Position numbers and translations under genes: made by a program
NCBI GenBank assembly: GCA_023443745.1
Contig: JAEZTB010000042.1
Location: 124,001-188,000, forward strand
Reading direction: 5' to 3'
From: Bacillota bacterium
GTDB taxonomy: Bacteria; Bacillota; Clostridia; DSM-8532
DNA: 64,000 nt
In this document: piece by piece, positions 17,901-25,460 of the stretch
How the letters are laid out: every line of letters starts with the position of its first letter
Numbering within the stretch: the first letter of the stretch is position 1
The notes under the pieces: model-generated
Database searches by the model: none
The model's input: only the letters and a program-made list of their open reading frames with translations
What the model was told of the DNA's origin: nothing

Positions 17901-18660
17901 GCGTGCTTGCGCTTTCTTCGGTGGGCGGCTCGCCCGGACGAAGACGCTTGTACACCTCAAAGAGTCCTTCTTCCCTGCTCTTTGTTCCATCCTTGGAGAT
18001 GGTAGCCTGAAGCTTGGTTTCCTCACCGAACAGATTGAGAATCTCAGCGTCGGTACCTAAGCCCAATGAGCGCAGGAACTGGGTAATAGGAAGCTTTCTG
18101 GTTCTGTCGATACGGACATAGATGACCTCGGCCGAATCGGTTTCATATTCGAGCCAAGCGCCACGATAGGGAATAACAGTATTGGAGAAAAGGTTATTAC
18201 CGCTCTTATCCTTTTCTCTGGAATAGTAAACGCCGGGAGAACGGACCAACTGGCTTACGATAACACGCTCGGCACCATTGATGACAAAGGTTCCGTGCTC
18301 TGTCATGAGTGGGAAATCACCCATGAATATTTCCTGTTCCTTAACCTCTCCGGTTTCCTTATTGATGAGACGAACCTTGACCTTTAAAGGAGCAGAATAG
18401 GTTGAATCCCTTTCCTTACACTCCTCCACGGAATATTTTGAGTTTTCGGTCTCAAGGGTATAGTCGATGAATTCCATGATAAGATTACCAGTGTAATCCG
18501 TAATAGGAGAAACATCCCTTAATACCTCCTTCAAGCCGTCTTGAAGAAATTGATTGTACGAATTTTTCTGGATCTCGATCAGGTTGGGCATATCAAGGAC
18601 TTCATTAATGCGAGCAAAACTCATTCTTGTTGTTCTGCCCAATTTGATTGGATGAACCAT
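14917..18660 (-). CDS. rpoB: DNA-directed RNA polymerase subunit beta
   Basis: The 1247-residue protein contains the rifampicin-pocket region ([20 protein letters not shown], then [19 protein letters not shown]), with no resistance-type substitution obvious at the Asp, His and Ser positions. It also has the conserved [10 protein letters not shown] and [19 protein letters not shown] blocks. The C-terminal tail is strongly acidic ([11 protein letters not shown]). It is the first gene of a two-gene operon with its own strong promoter about 275 bases upstream. No rplL or rplJ is adjacent, unlike the usual arrangement. Confidence 0.99.
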   Translation of the reverse strand: [1247 protein letters not shown]

Positions 18661-18868
18661 TCATATCACCTCGTATGGACTGCATATTTTGGTGGAAAAG
18701 ACATAAAAATATAGAGGGGGAAACGCATCCGTTCTGGTTTTATAAAGCCAGTCAGGTTATAAAATAATGCAATAATTCCAAGATATCATTCTCCCGATCT
18801 ATATTTTTTCATCTTAAAGATTATTGACATGTATTGTACCATTCATACAATTGTGCTATAATGAAAGG

Positions 18869-18989
18869 GAAAAGTACAGTGAACATGCACAAAGTAAAAG
18901 GGGATTACAATACCTGCAAAAAATAATAATGCAGTTAATAATTTTAACATAGCGAAAAGCCAATGTCAACAATTCCATTGGTTTTTTTT
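18869..18989 (+). ncRNA. Candidate small RNA antisense to the rpoB leader
   Basis: On the plus strand TTGTAC (18834-18839) and TATAAT (18857-18862) are spaced by 17 bases, predicting a start near 18869. About 95 bases on, CCAATG (18960-18965) pairs with CATTGG (18976-18981), followed by eight T, a good intrinsic terminator. Between them a CTGCA/TGCAG hairpin is possible. A 13-codon frame (ATG 18885) is also present but may be chance. No plus-strand gene lies downstream, so the transcript would be a small RNA of about 120 nt complementary to the rpoB 5' leader. Signals are seen; expression and role are inferred. Confidence 0.5.
18941..18969 (-). promoter_or_regulatory. Strong promoter for rpoBC
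   Basis: On the minus strand TTGACA (18964-18969) and TAAAAT (18941-18946) are separated by exactly 17 bases. The start would be near 18934, leaving a leader of about 270 nt before rpoB. The -35 box overlaps the terminator hairpin of the opposing candidate small RNA, so the two transcription units overlap head-on. The rest of the non-coding stretch 18661-19119 shows only a weak CTGG/CCAG hairpin near 18732-18749. Confidence 0.85.
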
Positions 18990-19119
18990 ATGTCTTTTTT
19001 ATACTTATCAAAGCAACCTTTTCTTCCTTTTTTATACATTTCACCCTTGATTTTTAATATTTATTAATCATACCACATTTGTCTCAACTTCAACGCTCAT
19101 TGCTCTCGCAATTCGTTCC

Positions 19120-19380
19120 TTAAGCCTCAACCATGATCTCAAAACGTTCAAAGATAACAGGATTGAAAAATTGATCGGCATTAAAAGAGGTTCTTCTGAA
19201 CGATACATATTCCCTTGTGTTTTTTGTGAGCCAAAGGGGCACCTCAATTGAAAGAAGGCGGCATATCTCAACAAGGCATTTTTCAAGCCGATCTTGATAG
19301 GAACCATCCTGATCGTCAATTTCATAAACCTTCTCGTCGAGTATTGTCGTTCCTTTAATGAGCTTCCCAATCATACGCAT
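19120..19380 (-). CDS. Conserved small protein of unknown function
   Basis: The 86-residue product (MRMIGKLIKGTTILDEKVYE at the start; VPLWLTKNTREYVSFRRTSF in the middle) resembles an uncharacterised small protein I recall as widespread in Clostridia. It is charged, has no signal peptide or membrane segment, and ends FERFEIMVEA. A second overlapping frame (19068-19370) is not supported. It follows truA by about 70 bases, with a large inverted repeat between them. Function is unknown. Confidence 0.6.
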   Translation of the reverse strand: MRMIGKLIKGTTILDEKVYEIDDQDGSYQDRLEKCLVEICRLLSIEVPLWLTKNTREYVSFRRTSFNADQFFNPVIFERFEIMVEA

Positions 19381-19400
19381 AAATTTTTACCCTTCAACAA

Positions 19401-19437
19401 TGATTATACTGCAATACAAATTTTTGCAGTATAATCA
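19401..19437. repeat. 14-bp perfect inverted repeat between truA and the small gene
   Basis: TGATTATACTGCAA (19401-19414) and TTGCAGTATAATCA (19424-19437) are perfect complements around a 9-base spacer. There is no T run after it on the minus strand, so it is either a weak terminator, an mRNA stem or an operator. Each arm contains a TATAAT-like hexamer. Confidence 0.7.
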
Positions 19438-19452
19438 ACTAATGCACCACAG

Positions 19453-20223
19453 CTAATAATATACTTCTACAAGATATAATCCCGAAGGTGGCGCAGTGAC
19501 ACCTACAGAATGTCGCGATCCACTTTCTAAAGCATTCTTTATAACATCAGGCTTGAAACGGCCTTTTCCAATATCCACCATGGACCCAACCATAATTCTA
19601 ACCATATTGTAAAGAAAGCCATCGCCTCTAGTGTCAAAAATAAGAAAATCCCCATCCCGGGTCCATTCAGAATAGAAAATTGTCCGATCGAAGGACTTGA
19701 CACTGTGACCGGCAGCACAGAAAGCTTTATAGGAGTGATAGCCAAGGAAATACCGGGCAGCCTCATTCATTGCGGTAAGGTTTAGCTCTCCTCGCACATT
19801 CCAGGCCCTATGGGCCCATAGCGCCGACCGGCTTGGCCTGTTAAGGACCATGTATCGATAGTGTTTTCCTTTTGCTGAAAATCTTGAATGAAAATCAGAT
19901 TCAACAGCCTCAGATGCCTTAATGGAAATATCATCAGGAAGGTAGACATTAAGTGCACGGGCAAATTTATCAGCTGGAATTTTTGAGCTGGTTCTAAAAT
20001 TGGCTACTTGCCCATAGGCATGAACACCACTATCGGTTCTTCCGGAACCATCGGGTATGATATCCTCTCCGGTAAGCCTTTTAATAGCCTTTGAGAGAAC
20101 CTCCTGCACAGACAGGGCATTGTCCTGAATCTGCCAACCATGATAATTGGTTCCGTCATATTCTATTGTAAGCTTAATATTTCTTGTCACATTTTCTTCC
20201 GGCATTTTAGAACCTGTTGTCAT
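19453..20223 (-). CDS. truA: tRNA pseudouridine(38-40) synthase
   Basis: The 256-residue enzyme isomerises uridines at positions 38-40 in the tRNA anticodon arm. The catalytic Asp is in GSGRTDSGVHAYGQ near residue 68. The family's FHSRFSAKGKHYRY and FLYNMVRIMVG blocks are present. The N-terminus MTTGSKMPEEN extends about 13 residues before the conserved core; a later start is possible, but this one overlaps the upstream ROK kinase stop by four bases (ATGA). truA normally sits next to the ECF genes after rplQ, and here it is about 4 kb away with accessory genes in between. Confidence 0.96.
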   Translation of the reverse strand: MTTGSKMPEENVTRNIKLTIEYDGTNYHGWQIQDNALSVQEVLSKAIKRLTGEDIIPDGSGRTDSGVHAYGQVANFRTSSKIPADKFARALNVYLPDDISIKASEAVESDFHSRFSAKGKHYRYMVLNRPSRSALWAHRAWNVRGELNLTAMNEAARYFLGYHSYKAFCAAGHSVKSFDRTIFYSEWTRDGDFLIFDTRGDGFLYNMVRIMVGSMVDIGKGRFKPDVIKNALESGSRHSVGVTAPPSGLYLVEVYY

Positions 20224-21170
20224 GCCCTGGAGATAAAGGCTGCTCCCACAATCCCCGCATCATTACCCATTTTTGCAACTACTAACTTTGTATTTTCGAC
20301 ACCCTCGGCACAATAGGTTTTGCCCTTCATCTTTTCTCTCAGCGGTGCCAGAAGATTTTCACCCTCCTTGGAGACCCCTCCCCCAATAACAATGAGATTG
20401 GGTTGGAAGAGGTTGACCATATTGGCAAGGGCTTCAGCAAAAATATCGATATAGCTGTCTATAATCTTTATACCGGTCTCATCACCAAGTCTAGCGGCAT
20501 CAAAGGCTGTTTTGGCATTAATTTTATCCAGATTGCCGTCACAAAGCTCCATGATTTTGGACTGGGGGTTTTCCAAAACGGCTTTCTTGGTCTGCCTGAT
20601 AAGAGCTGTCGCTGATGAATAGGCTTCCCAGCAACCCTTTCTGCCGCAGGTGCATCCTTCTCCATCAATTCTGATCACCATATGCCCCGGCTCACTGGCT
20701 GCACCGTTAAAACCGATATAGAGCTTATTATGAATAATGACACCCCCGCCTATACCTGTTCCTATGGTGATAACAACCGCAAATTCAGCATCTTTAGCCG
20801 CTCCTGCCACGCTTTCAGCAATTGCTGCACAGTTGGCGTCGTTCTCCAGATAGACGGGCACGGAAATATATTTCTGAACCTCTTCACGTATATGTACATA
20901 CCGGAAATTCAGGTTATTGTTATAAATAATGATCCCATTTTCACGGTCGGGTGTGCCTGGGCTGCCGATGCCTATACTATGAATCTCCTTGTCGGTGATG
21001 CCTACATCCTGCATTAAGCTTTTTACAAGCATGCACATATCATAGATGATTTCTTCCGGTTTTCTGGTACTGACGGTTGGCACACTACCTTTTTTAATAA
21101 TTCCACCATTTTCATCTACAATTCCGACCGCAATGTTTGTTCCGCCAAGATCTATTCCGACATAATACAT
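20220..21170 (-). CDS. glcK: ROK-family glucokinase
   Basis: The 316-residue protein has the N-terminal phosphate-binding loop GIDLGGTNIAVG and the catalytic Asp in LENDANCAA. It also has the ROK zinc signature CTCGRKGCWEAYSS with its three Cys and the glycine-rich GTGIGGG. The likely reaction is ATP-dependent phosphorylation of glucose; closely related ROK kinases act on N-acetylmannosamine or fructose, so substrate is inferred. It is first in a two-gene unit with truA and has its own promoter in the divergent region. Confidence 0.88.
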   Translation of the reverse strand: MYYVGIDLGGTNIAVGIVDENGGIIKKGSVPTVSTRKPEEIIYDMCMLVKSLMQDVGITDKEIHSIGIGSPGTPDRENGIIIYNNNLNFRYVHIREEVQKYISVPVYLENDANCAAIAESVAGAAKDAEFAVVITIGTGIGGGVIIHNKLYIGFNGAASEPGHMVIRIDGEGCTCGRKGCWEAYSSATALIRQTKKAVLENPQSKIMELCDGNLDKINAKTAFDAARLGDETGIKIIDSYIDIFAEALANMVNLFQPNLIVIGGGVSKEGENLLAPLREKMKGKTYCAEGVENTKLVVAKMGNDAGIVGAAFISRA

Positions 21171-21213
21171 AGGAGATCCTCCTTAGTCAGATCATATAAT
21201 CATAAGGACTTTT

Positions 21214-21255
21214 TTTACCTCGATCAATTATATGATATAATAGGCGAAGGGTCAA
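21214..21255. promoter_or_regulatory. Overlapping divergent promoters between glcK and the acetyltransferase
   Basis: Minus strand: TTGACC (21250-21255) and TATAAT (21227-21232), 17-base spacer, serves glcK-truA. Plus strand: TTTACC (21214-21219) and TATAAT (21236-21241), 16-base spacer, serves the acetyltransferase gene. The two elements interlock, so the genes may be expressed in competition. Confidence 0.75.
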
Positions 21256-21322
21256 TAAGACTAAAAATAGCACAAATTCTGCTAGTTATATATAAATAAA
21301 TGCAAGCGCGGGAGATCATCAC

Positions 21323-21865
21323 ATGATTATTGGTAAAAACATCAAGCTGAGAACCATACAGCCCCATGAACTGGATTATGTCTATGAGCGCATTTCCCAT
21401 ATCAACAGCAAGGGGCCCTTTTGGCACCTTACTATCGAATCATCCGGTGAGTTTATAAAGGAATTTCATAGAACAGGGTTTTGGTCTATGGAGGAAGGGC
21501 GCATGCTCATCCTGTCAAATGATGACCTCGTAGTTGGTGAACTGCTCTATTTCAAAGGTCTTGACTATCAATCGGGATACGAGGTTGGCTATGAGCTTTT
21601 CAGTCCCGAGCATTCAGGCAAGGGCTATATGAGTGAGGCGCTCTTGCTTTTCTGTGCTTATATGTTTTCTATCAGGCCAATAAACCGCATACAGGTCAAT
21701 CTTATGGAAGGTAATATTCCGAGTCAAAAGGTTGTTGAAAAATGCGGCTTTACCTATGAGGGTACAATGCGGAGTGCTACTTTCAATCAAGGTGAATATC
21801 ACAATCTCAAGCTTTATTCCCTTTTAAGAGAGGAATGTCCTCCACTTAAAAGTCTGCTTTCTTAA
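21323..21865 (+). CDS. GNAT acetyltransferase, RimJ/RimL-like
   Basis: The 180-residue protein is a GCN5-related N-acetyltransferase. It opens with IKLRTIQPHELDYVYERI, and the acetyl-CoA loop appears as SPEHSGKGYMSEALLLF near residues 92-110. The C-terminal motif NIPSQKVVEKCGFTYEG is typical of RimJ/RimL members that acetylate protein N-termini or small amines. GGGAG precedes the ATG. It is a single plus-strand gene facing away from glcK. The substrate is unknown. Confidence 0.88.
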   Translation: MIIGKNIKLRTIQPHELDYVYERISHINSKGPFWHLTIESSGEFIKEFHRTGFWSMEEGRMLILSNDDLVVGELLYFKGLDYQSGYEVGYELFSPEHSGKGYMSEALLLFCAYMFSIRPINRIQVNLMEGNIPSQKVVEKCGFTYEGTMRSATFNQGEYHNLKLYSLLREECPPLKSLLS

Positions 21866-21921
21866 ACTTCCTTTTGCATGATTTCACTATTTGCTGTTCA
21901 AAATAGGCTTGTAAAAGTCTT

Positions 21922-21948
21922 AGGGCTCTTAAAAGAATTAAGAGCCCT
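21922..21948 (+). promoter_or_regulatory. 11-bp perfect hairpin before the YetF-like gene
   Basis: AGGGCTCTTAA (21922-21932) and TTAAGAGCCCT (21938-21948) form a perfect stem with an AAGAA loop. No T run follows on either strand beyond two T. It ends about 10 bases before the ribosome binding site of the next gene and could be an mRNA-processing or translation-control stem, or a weak terminator for the acetyltransferase gene. Confidence 0.55.
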
Positions 21949-21967
21949 TACATGCGAAAGGACTCAA

Positions 21968-22651
21968 ATGCTACAGCTTATCTCTCGAACTTTCTTTTTG
22001 TACCTGGTAGTTGTTGTGACCATGCGGCTTATGGGAAAGCGCCAGATTGGCCAGCTCCAGCCCTTTGAATTTGCTGTAGCCGTTATGATCTCAGAGCTTG
22101 CAGCCCTCCCCCTTACAGAGGATGGCAAGAACATTCACCACGCTGTAATTCCTATTGCAGTGCTGCTTGCATGCCAGCTCCTTATATCTTTTCTATCCAT
22201 TAAGGGGGTTCGTATAAGAGAAGTAGTCTGCGGAAAACCCACACTTCTTATCAGAGATGGGAAAATGCTTGAAAAGAATATGCGTAAAGAACTGTATACC
22301 ATTAATGATCTGCTTGAGCAGCTTCGCTTCCAGAGCATTCAAAGCATCAACGACGTAGAATACGCCATTCTTGAAACAAATGGCCAGTTAAGCGTCATAC
22401 TAAAAAGCGAGAAAAGACCTGCTACACCTGAAGACTTTAATATTAAACCACCACGCGAGAACTTTAACCATGATATCATTATAGACGGAAAGCTGATCGG
22501 TAGAACATTACAGCGTTTACATCTGCAAAGGCCCTGGATTGACGAGAAGTTAAAGGAATACGGGATTAACGATTACACTCATGTTTTTTATGCCTCAATT
22601 GACAGCAAGCAAAATCTTTTTGTTCAAAAAAAAGGAGAGTACATGGAGTAG
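21968..22651 (+). CDS. YetF/DUF421 membrane protein
   Basis: The 227-residue protein has three N-terminal membrane helices (about residues 5-25, 38-57 and 64-84) with the family block MRLMGKRQIGQLQPFEFAVA. A cytosolic YetF domain follows, with VLLIRDGK-type beta strands and a second repeat ending KQNLFVQKKG. I chose ATG 21968 because AAAGGA lies upstream and the protein then begins at the first helix. A longer frame from 21878 runs through a strong hairpin and is unlikely. DUF421 proteins are inner-membrane proteins of uncertain function, linked in Bacillus to spore or stress roles. Confidence 0.9.
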   Translation: MLQLISRTFFLYLVVVVTMRLMGKRQIGQLQPFEFAVAVMISELAALPLTEDGKNIHHAVIPIAVLLACQLLISFLSIKGVRIREVVCGKPTLLIRDGKMLEKNMRKELYTINDLLEQLRFQSIQSINDVEYAILETNGQLSVILKSEKRPATPEDFNIKPPRENFNHDIIIDGKLIGRTLQRLHLQRPWIDEKLKEYGINDYTHVFYASIDSKQNLFVQKKGEYME

Positions 22652-22669
22652 GCCTGTCACAGGCGTTTT
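22652..22669 (+). terminator. Short terminator after the YetF-like gene
   Basis: GCCTG (22652-22656) pairs with CAGGC (22660-22664), followed by GTTTT. It overlaps the 3' end of the convergent small gene and is only moderately convincing. Confidence 0.4.
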
Positions 22670-22917
22670 CCTGAATTATTAAGCAGAACCTCCACAATAC
22701 CCTCCATGATTTCAAGCTCGATTTTGGTTATATCTATTTTATCCAGCAATTTCTTTACATGGTCCGGATATTCAATCTTGACCTTTGGAGGTTTTCTTGA
22801 TACCAAAACCTCTTCATTTCTAAACCGGTTTTTCCCATCGTCATAAGAGACCTTCACTACAAAATTCGGATCAAAACTTTTATCTTTGACAACTTCTACA
22901 GAAATCCTTGTTTCCAA
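22657..22917 (-). CDS. Small protein of unknown function
   Basis: The 86-residue soluble protein begins METRISVEVVKDKSFDPNF, is rich in Lys and Val, and has a predicted helical C-terminal third (KLLDKIDITKIELEIMEGI). It begins 37 bases after the radical SAM gene stop on the same strand, so it is probably in that operon. The ribosome binding site GGAGG is good. I do not recognise the family and assign no function. Confidence 0.6.
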   Translation of the reverse strand: METRISVEVVKDKSFDPNFVVKVSYDDGKNRFRNEEVLVSRKPPKVKIEYPDHVKKLLDKIDITKIELEIMEGIVEVLLNNSGKRL

Positions 22918-22954
22918 CGCCCAACCTCCAGTAATTTCATTATAGGTATCCTAA

Positions 22955-23923
22955 TCATTTATCGTGCATTTGTCTGAAAATATCCATAGGTTTTTTGGGA
23001 ATTGTAAGCTTTCCTTGTACGCTTTTCCTCCGCTGGAGCTCCTGATTTATTTCAGTAAGAACCCGCCTTTTATCAATGACCCACTGGGGCTCATAAAGAT
23101 TCGCCTTCTTACCGTCTCCTGTAAGACGATGGATGACCATACGAGGTGGTAAAAGCTCTATTGCGTCACAGATGACCTCAACATATTCCTCTCTGCTAAA
23201 AAGCCTGTAGGGACTTTGCAGATAGTCTTGATAAAGGTCGGAATCAAAGAGTATATTCAGCATCTGGAGCTTGATACCCCAGACAGGTAAACCCGCCACA
23301 AACCGGACCGATTCTAAAAACGTCCGTTGATCCTCGGCCGGCAACCCGGCTATAAGATGAACTACTGTGAGAATTCTATATTCATCAAGAGACGTGACTG
23401 CGTCAACAAATTCCTGCGTACTAAACCCTCTGCGGATAATCCGGCCTGTATCATCGGAGACAGTCTGAAGGCCTAATTCGACCCATAGGAAGGTTCTTTG
23501 ATTGTACTCATTAAGAAGCTCTAAAACCTCCGGCTGAAGACAGTCGCATCGGGTTGCTACGGCAAGTCCTACACTTCCGGGATAAGCCAAAGCTTCATCA
23601 AAGAGCTTTCTTAAAGTCTCAACCGATGCATAGGTGTTGGTATAACTCTGAAAATAAGGAATAAAGGCACAATCCTTCCACTTGGCCAGGGCTATTTGAG
23701 CCTGTTGTTCCATTTGCTCCGTTATGCTTCCGTATTGGGTAAAGTCTCCCGATCCACGGCTAGAGCAAAAGAGGCAGCCTCCAACGCCTTTGGTACCGTC
23801 TCGGGTGGGACAGGTCATACTGGCATCCAGAGCAAGCTTGGCTACTTTTTTACCAAGTCGCTTCTTTAAAGCAAAATCAAGGCTATGAAATCTTTTACCA
23901 TCCCAATTGTCCTTTTCATCCAT
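22955..23923 (-). CDS. TIGR01212-family radical SAM protein (YhcC-like)
   Basis: The 322-residue protein has a radical SAM core with the unusually spaced iron-sulfur Cys motif of the TIGR01212 family: Cys in MTCPTRDG, then CLFC eleven residues later. The conserved opening FHSLDFALKKRLGKKVAKL is also present. Elp3-like beta strands follow (GLAVATRCDCL, VELGLQT, HLIAGLP). The family is widespread in Firmicutes but no reaction is established to my knowledge; tRNA or cofactor modification has been suggested for relatives. It overlaps the PHP gene upstream by eight bases. Confidence 0.88.
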   Translation of the reverse strand: MDEKDNWDGKRFHSLDFALKKRLGKKVAKLALDASMTCPTRDGTKGVGGCLFCSSRGSGDFTQYGSITEQMEQQAQIALAKWKDCAFIPYFQSYTNTYASVETLRKLFDEALAYPGSVGLAVATRCDCLQPEVLELLNEYNQRTFLWVELGLQTVSDDTGRIIRRGFSTQEFVDAVTSLDEYRILTVVHLIAGLPAEDQRTFLESVRFVAGLPVWGIKLQMLNILFDSDLYQDYLQSPYRLFSREEYVEVICDAIELLPPRMVIHRLTGDGKKANLYEPQWVIDKRRVLTEINQELQRRKSVQGKLTIPKKPMDIFRQMHDK

Positions 23924-24611
23924 TCCGGCTTTCCCTGTCGTTTCGTATTAACTCGGGGGTTCCGATTTCTTTCAGAAGCCTGGCGAGTTCAAAAGAATCA
24001 GATGGAAGATAGGGCAGATAGACACCACCGGTTCCGGCATCCTGAGGCTGATGAAAGTCCGATCCGGATATGAGTATACCGCAAAAATCCCTGGCATATT
24101 TCTCTGCCCGCTCATTCATGGAATCATGGCGAGGATTGCCGTTAAAGGCCTCGAATCCGTTGACGAGGGTATCATAGGTTTTGGAAATCTGCTTTCTGAA
24201 AGGATGGGCCTGAATAAGTAAAAGATCATGCGCCTGTGCCAGAGCTTTTAGTTCTCCCTCCTCCAGAAGATATAAATTCTCATGGCTATAGAGAAAATCT
24301 TCGTCAAAGCCATAAATTAAAATGTCGTCACCGGTATTGGGCATACAATACTCCATACCCAGTATAACAGGAAGCCCCAGCTTTTTCCCATCATCCAGGG
24401 CTTCGTGGTAACCCTTGAGAAAAGATCTGACTTTTTCATCCCATGGCAGCTCCCCCATTCCTTCAAAAAAGCGTGTGCCAAAATGATCGGTTATGCAAAC
24501 TCCGTCATAGCCCAAACTCTGATAAAGTCTGACGGCTTCTCTGGCCGGGACCTTACCGCAGGGACTAACCTCGTCAGTATGCATATGTAGCTCAAATAGA
24601 TAGTCTCTCAT
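23916..24611 (-). CDS. PHP-domain metal-dependent phosphoesterase
   Basis: The 231-residue protein begins LFELHMHTDEVSPCG, the PHP motif 1 His-x-His. Later metal ligands lie in ITDHFG (His), LLIQAHPFR (His) and LISGSDFHQP (Asp and His). PHP proteins hydrolyse phosphate esters such as histidinol phosphate or nucleotide derivatives; the small size and lack of other domains do not reveal the substrate. It overlaps the downstream radical SAM gene by eight bases, so their translation is coupled. Confidence 0.88.
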   Translation of the reverse strand: MRDYLFELHMHTDEVSPCGKVPAREAVRLYQSLGYDGVCITDHFGTRFFEGMGELPWDEKVRSFLKGYHEALDDGKKLGLPVILGMEYCMPNTGDDILIYGFDEDFLYSHENLYLLEEGELKALAQAHDLLLIQAHPFRKQISKTYDTLVNGFEAFNGNPRHDSMNERAEKYARDFCGILISGSDFHQPQDAGTGGVYLPYLPSDSFELARLLKEIGTPELIRNDRESRNG

Positions 24612-24671
24612 ATAAAATTATGCCCCCCTTAAAAAACGAACCCCCTTGTAACAGGTTAGGCCTCTGACCTG

Positions 24672-25460
24672 CTACACAAAGAACACCAAACCAAGAAATA
24701 GAATACCTGTAAGACTTGTTGACAAATCCAGTGCAGTAAACCGAATACTCTTTAACCGGGTTCTTCCCTTACCGCCGCGATAACACCTTGATTCCATGGC
24801 CTCTGCCAACTCGTCCGCTCTTTTAAAAGCGCTGACAAACAAAGGTACCAGAACTGGGATGAAGCTTTTCACCCGTGAAAAAATACTGCCGGTATCAAAA
24901 TCCGCGCCTCTTGAGGCTTGTGCCTTCATAATGCGCTCAGTTTCTTCCATCAGTGTCGGAATAAACCGCAAAGCGATGGACATCATCATGGCAATTTCAT
25001 GGGCGGGAACCCCAATCCTCTCCAAGGGCTTTAAAAGCTTCTCAATACCGTCAGTCATAGCCATGGGGGTTGTGGTAAGCGTCATTAATGAAGCTGTAAT
25101 AATGAGGATCACCAGCCTGAAAAAGAGCTTGACGGCAGAAATAAGCCCTTCATAGGTCACTCTTATGGGACCGATCTCAAAGAGTGTTCTTCCGTCTATA
25201 AAAAAGATATTGAGAACGGCGGTTATAATCAAGATGAGCAGAAGGGGCTTGATACCTTTTAAAGACTGTTTGACAGGTACACCGCTTATTAGAAGCAGTA
25301 TAAGGGTCAACGCACCCATCATGACATATTCCTGCCAGGATTCTATCATAAAAACCGCCACCATGAGAAGTGCAGTCCAAATGATCTTGGTTCTGGGATC
25401 CAGCCGATGAAGTATGGATGAACCCGGAATATATTGTCCCAGCATAATATTGTTAATCAT
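24672..25460 (-). CDS. ecfT: ECF transporter transmembrane subunit EcfT
   Basis: The 262-residue membrane protein opens with MINNIMLGQYIPGSSILHRL and DPRTKIIW, the typical EcfT start. It has about five membrane helices. The coupling-helix motifs are ASRGADFD and ESRCYRGG, which carry the Ala-Arg-Gly signatures that contact the two ATPases. It is the scaffold of a group II ECF vitamin/metal transporter that works with many unlinked S components. It overlaps the upstream ATPase gene by four bases. Confidence 0.95.
   Translation of the reverse strand: MINNIMLGQYIPGSSILHRLDPRTKIIWTALLMVAVFMIESWQEYVMMGALTLILLLISGVPVKQSLKGIKPLLLILIITAVLNIFFIDGRTLFEIGPIRVTYEGLISAVKLFFRLVILIITASLMTLTTTPMAMTDGIEKLLKPLERIGVPAHEIAMMMSIALRFIPTLMEETERIMKAQASRGADFDTGSIFSRVKSFIPVLVPLFVSAFKRADELAEAMESRCYRGGKGRTRLKSIRFTALDLSTSLTGILFLGLVFFV

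Noticed and set aside
14917..18660. Many plus-strand open frames opposite rpoB and rpoC
   Set aside because: They are shadows of highly biased coding sequence; none has a ribosome binding site or recognisable product.
19068..19370. 100-residue minus-strand frame overlapping the small conserved gene
   Set aside because: The 86-residue frame in the other phase looks conserved and has the more natural start.
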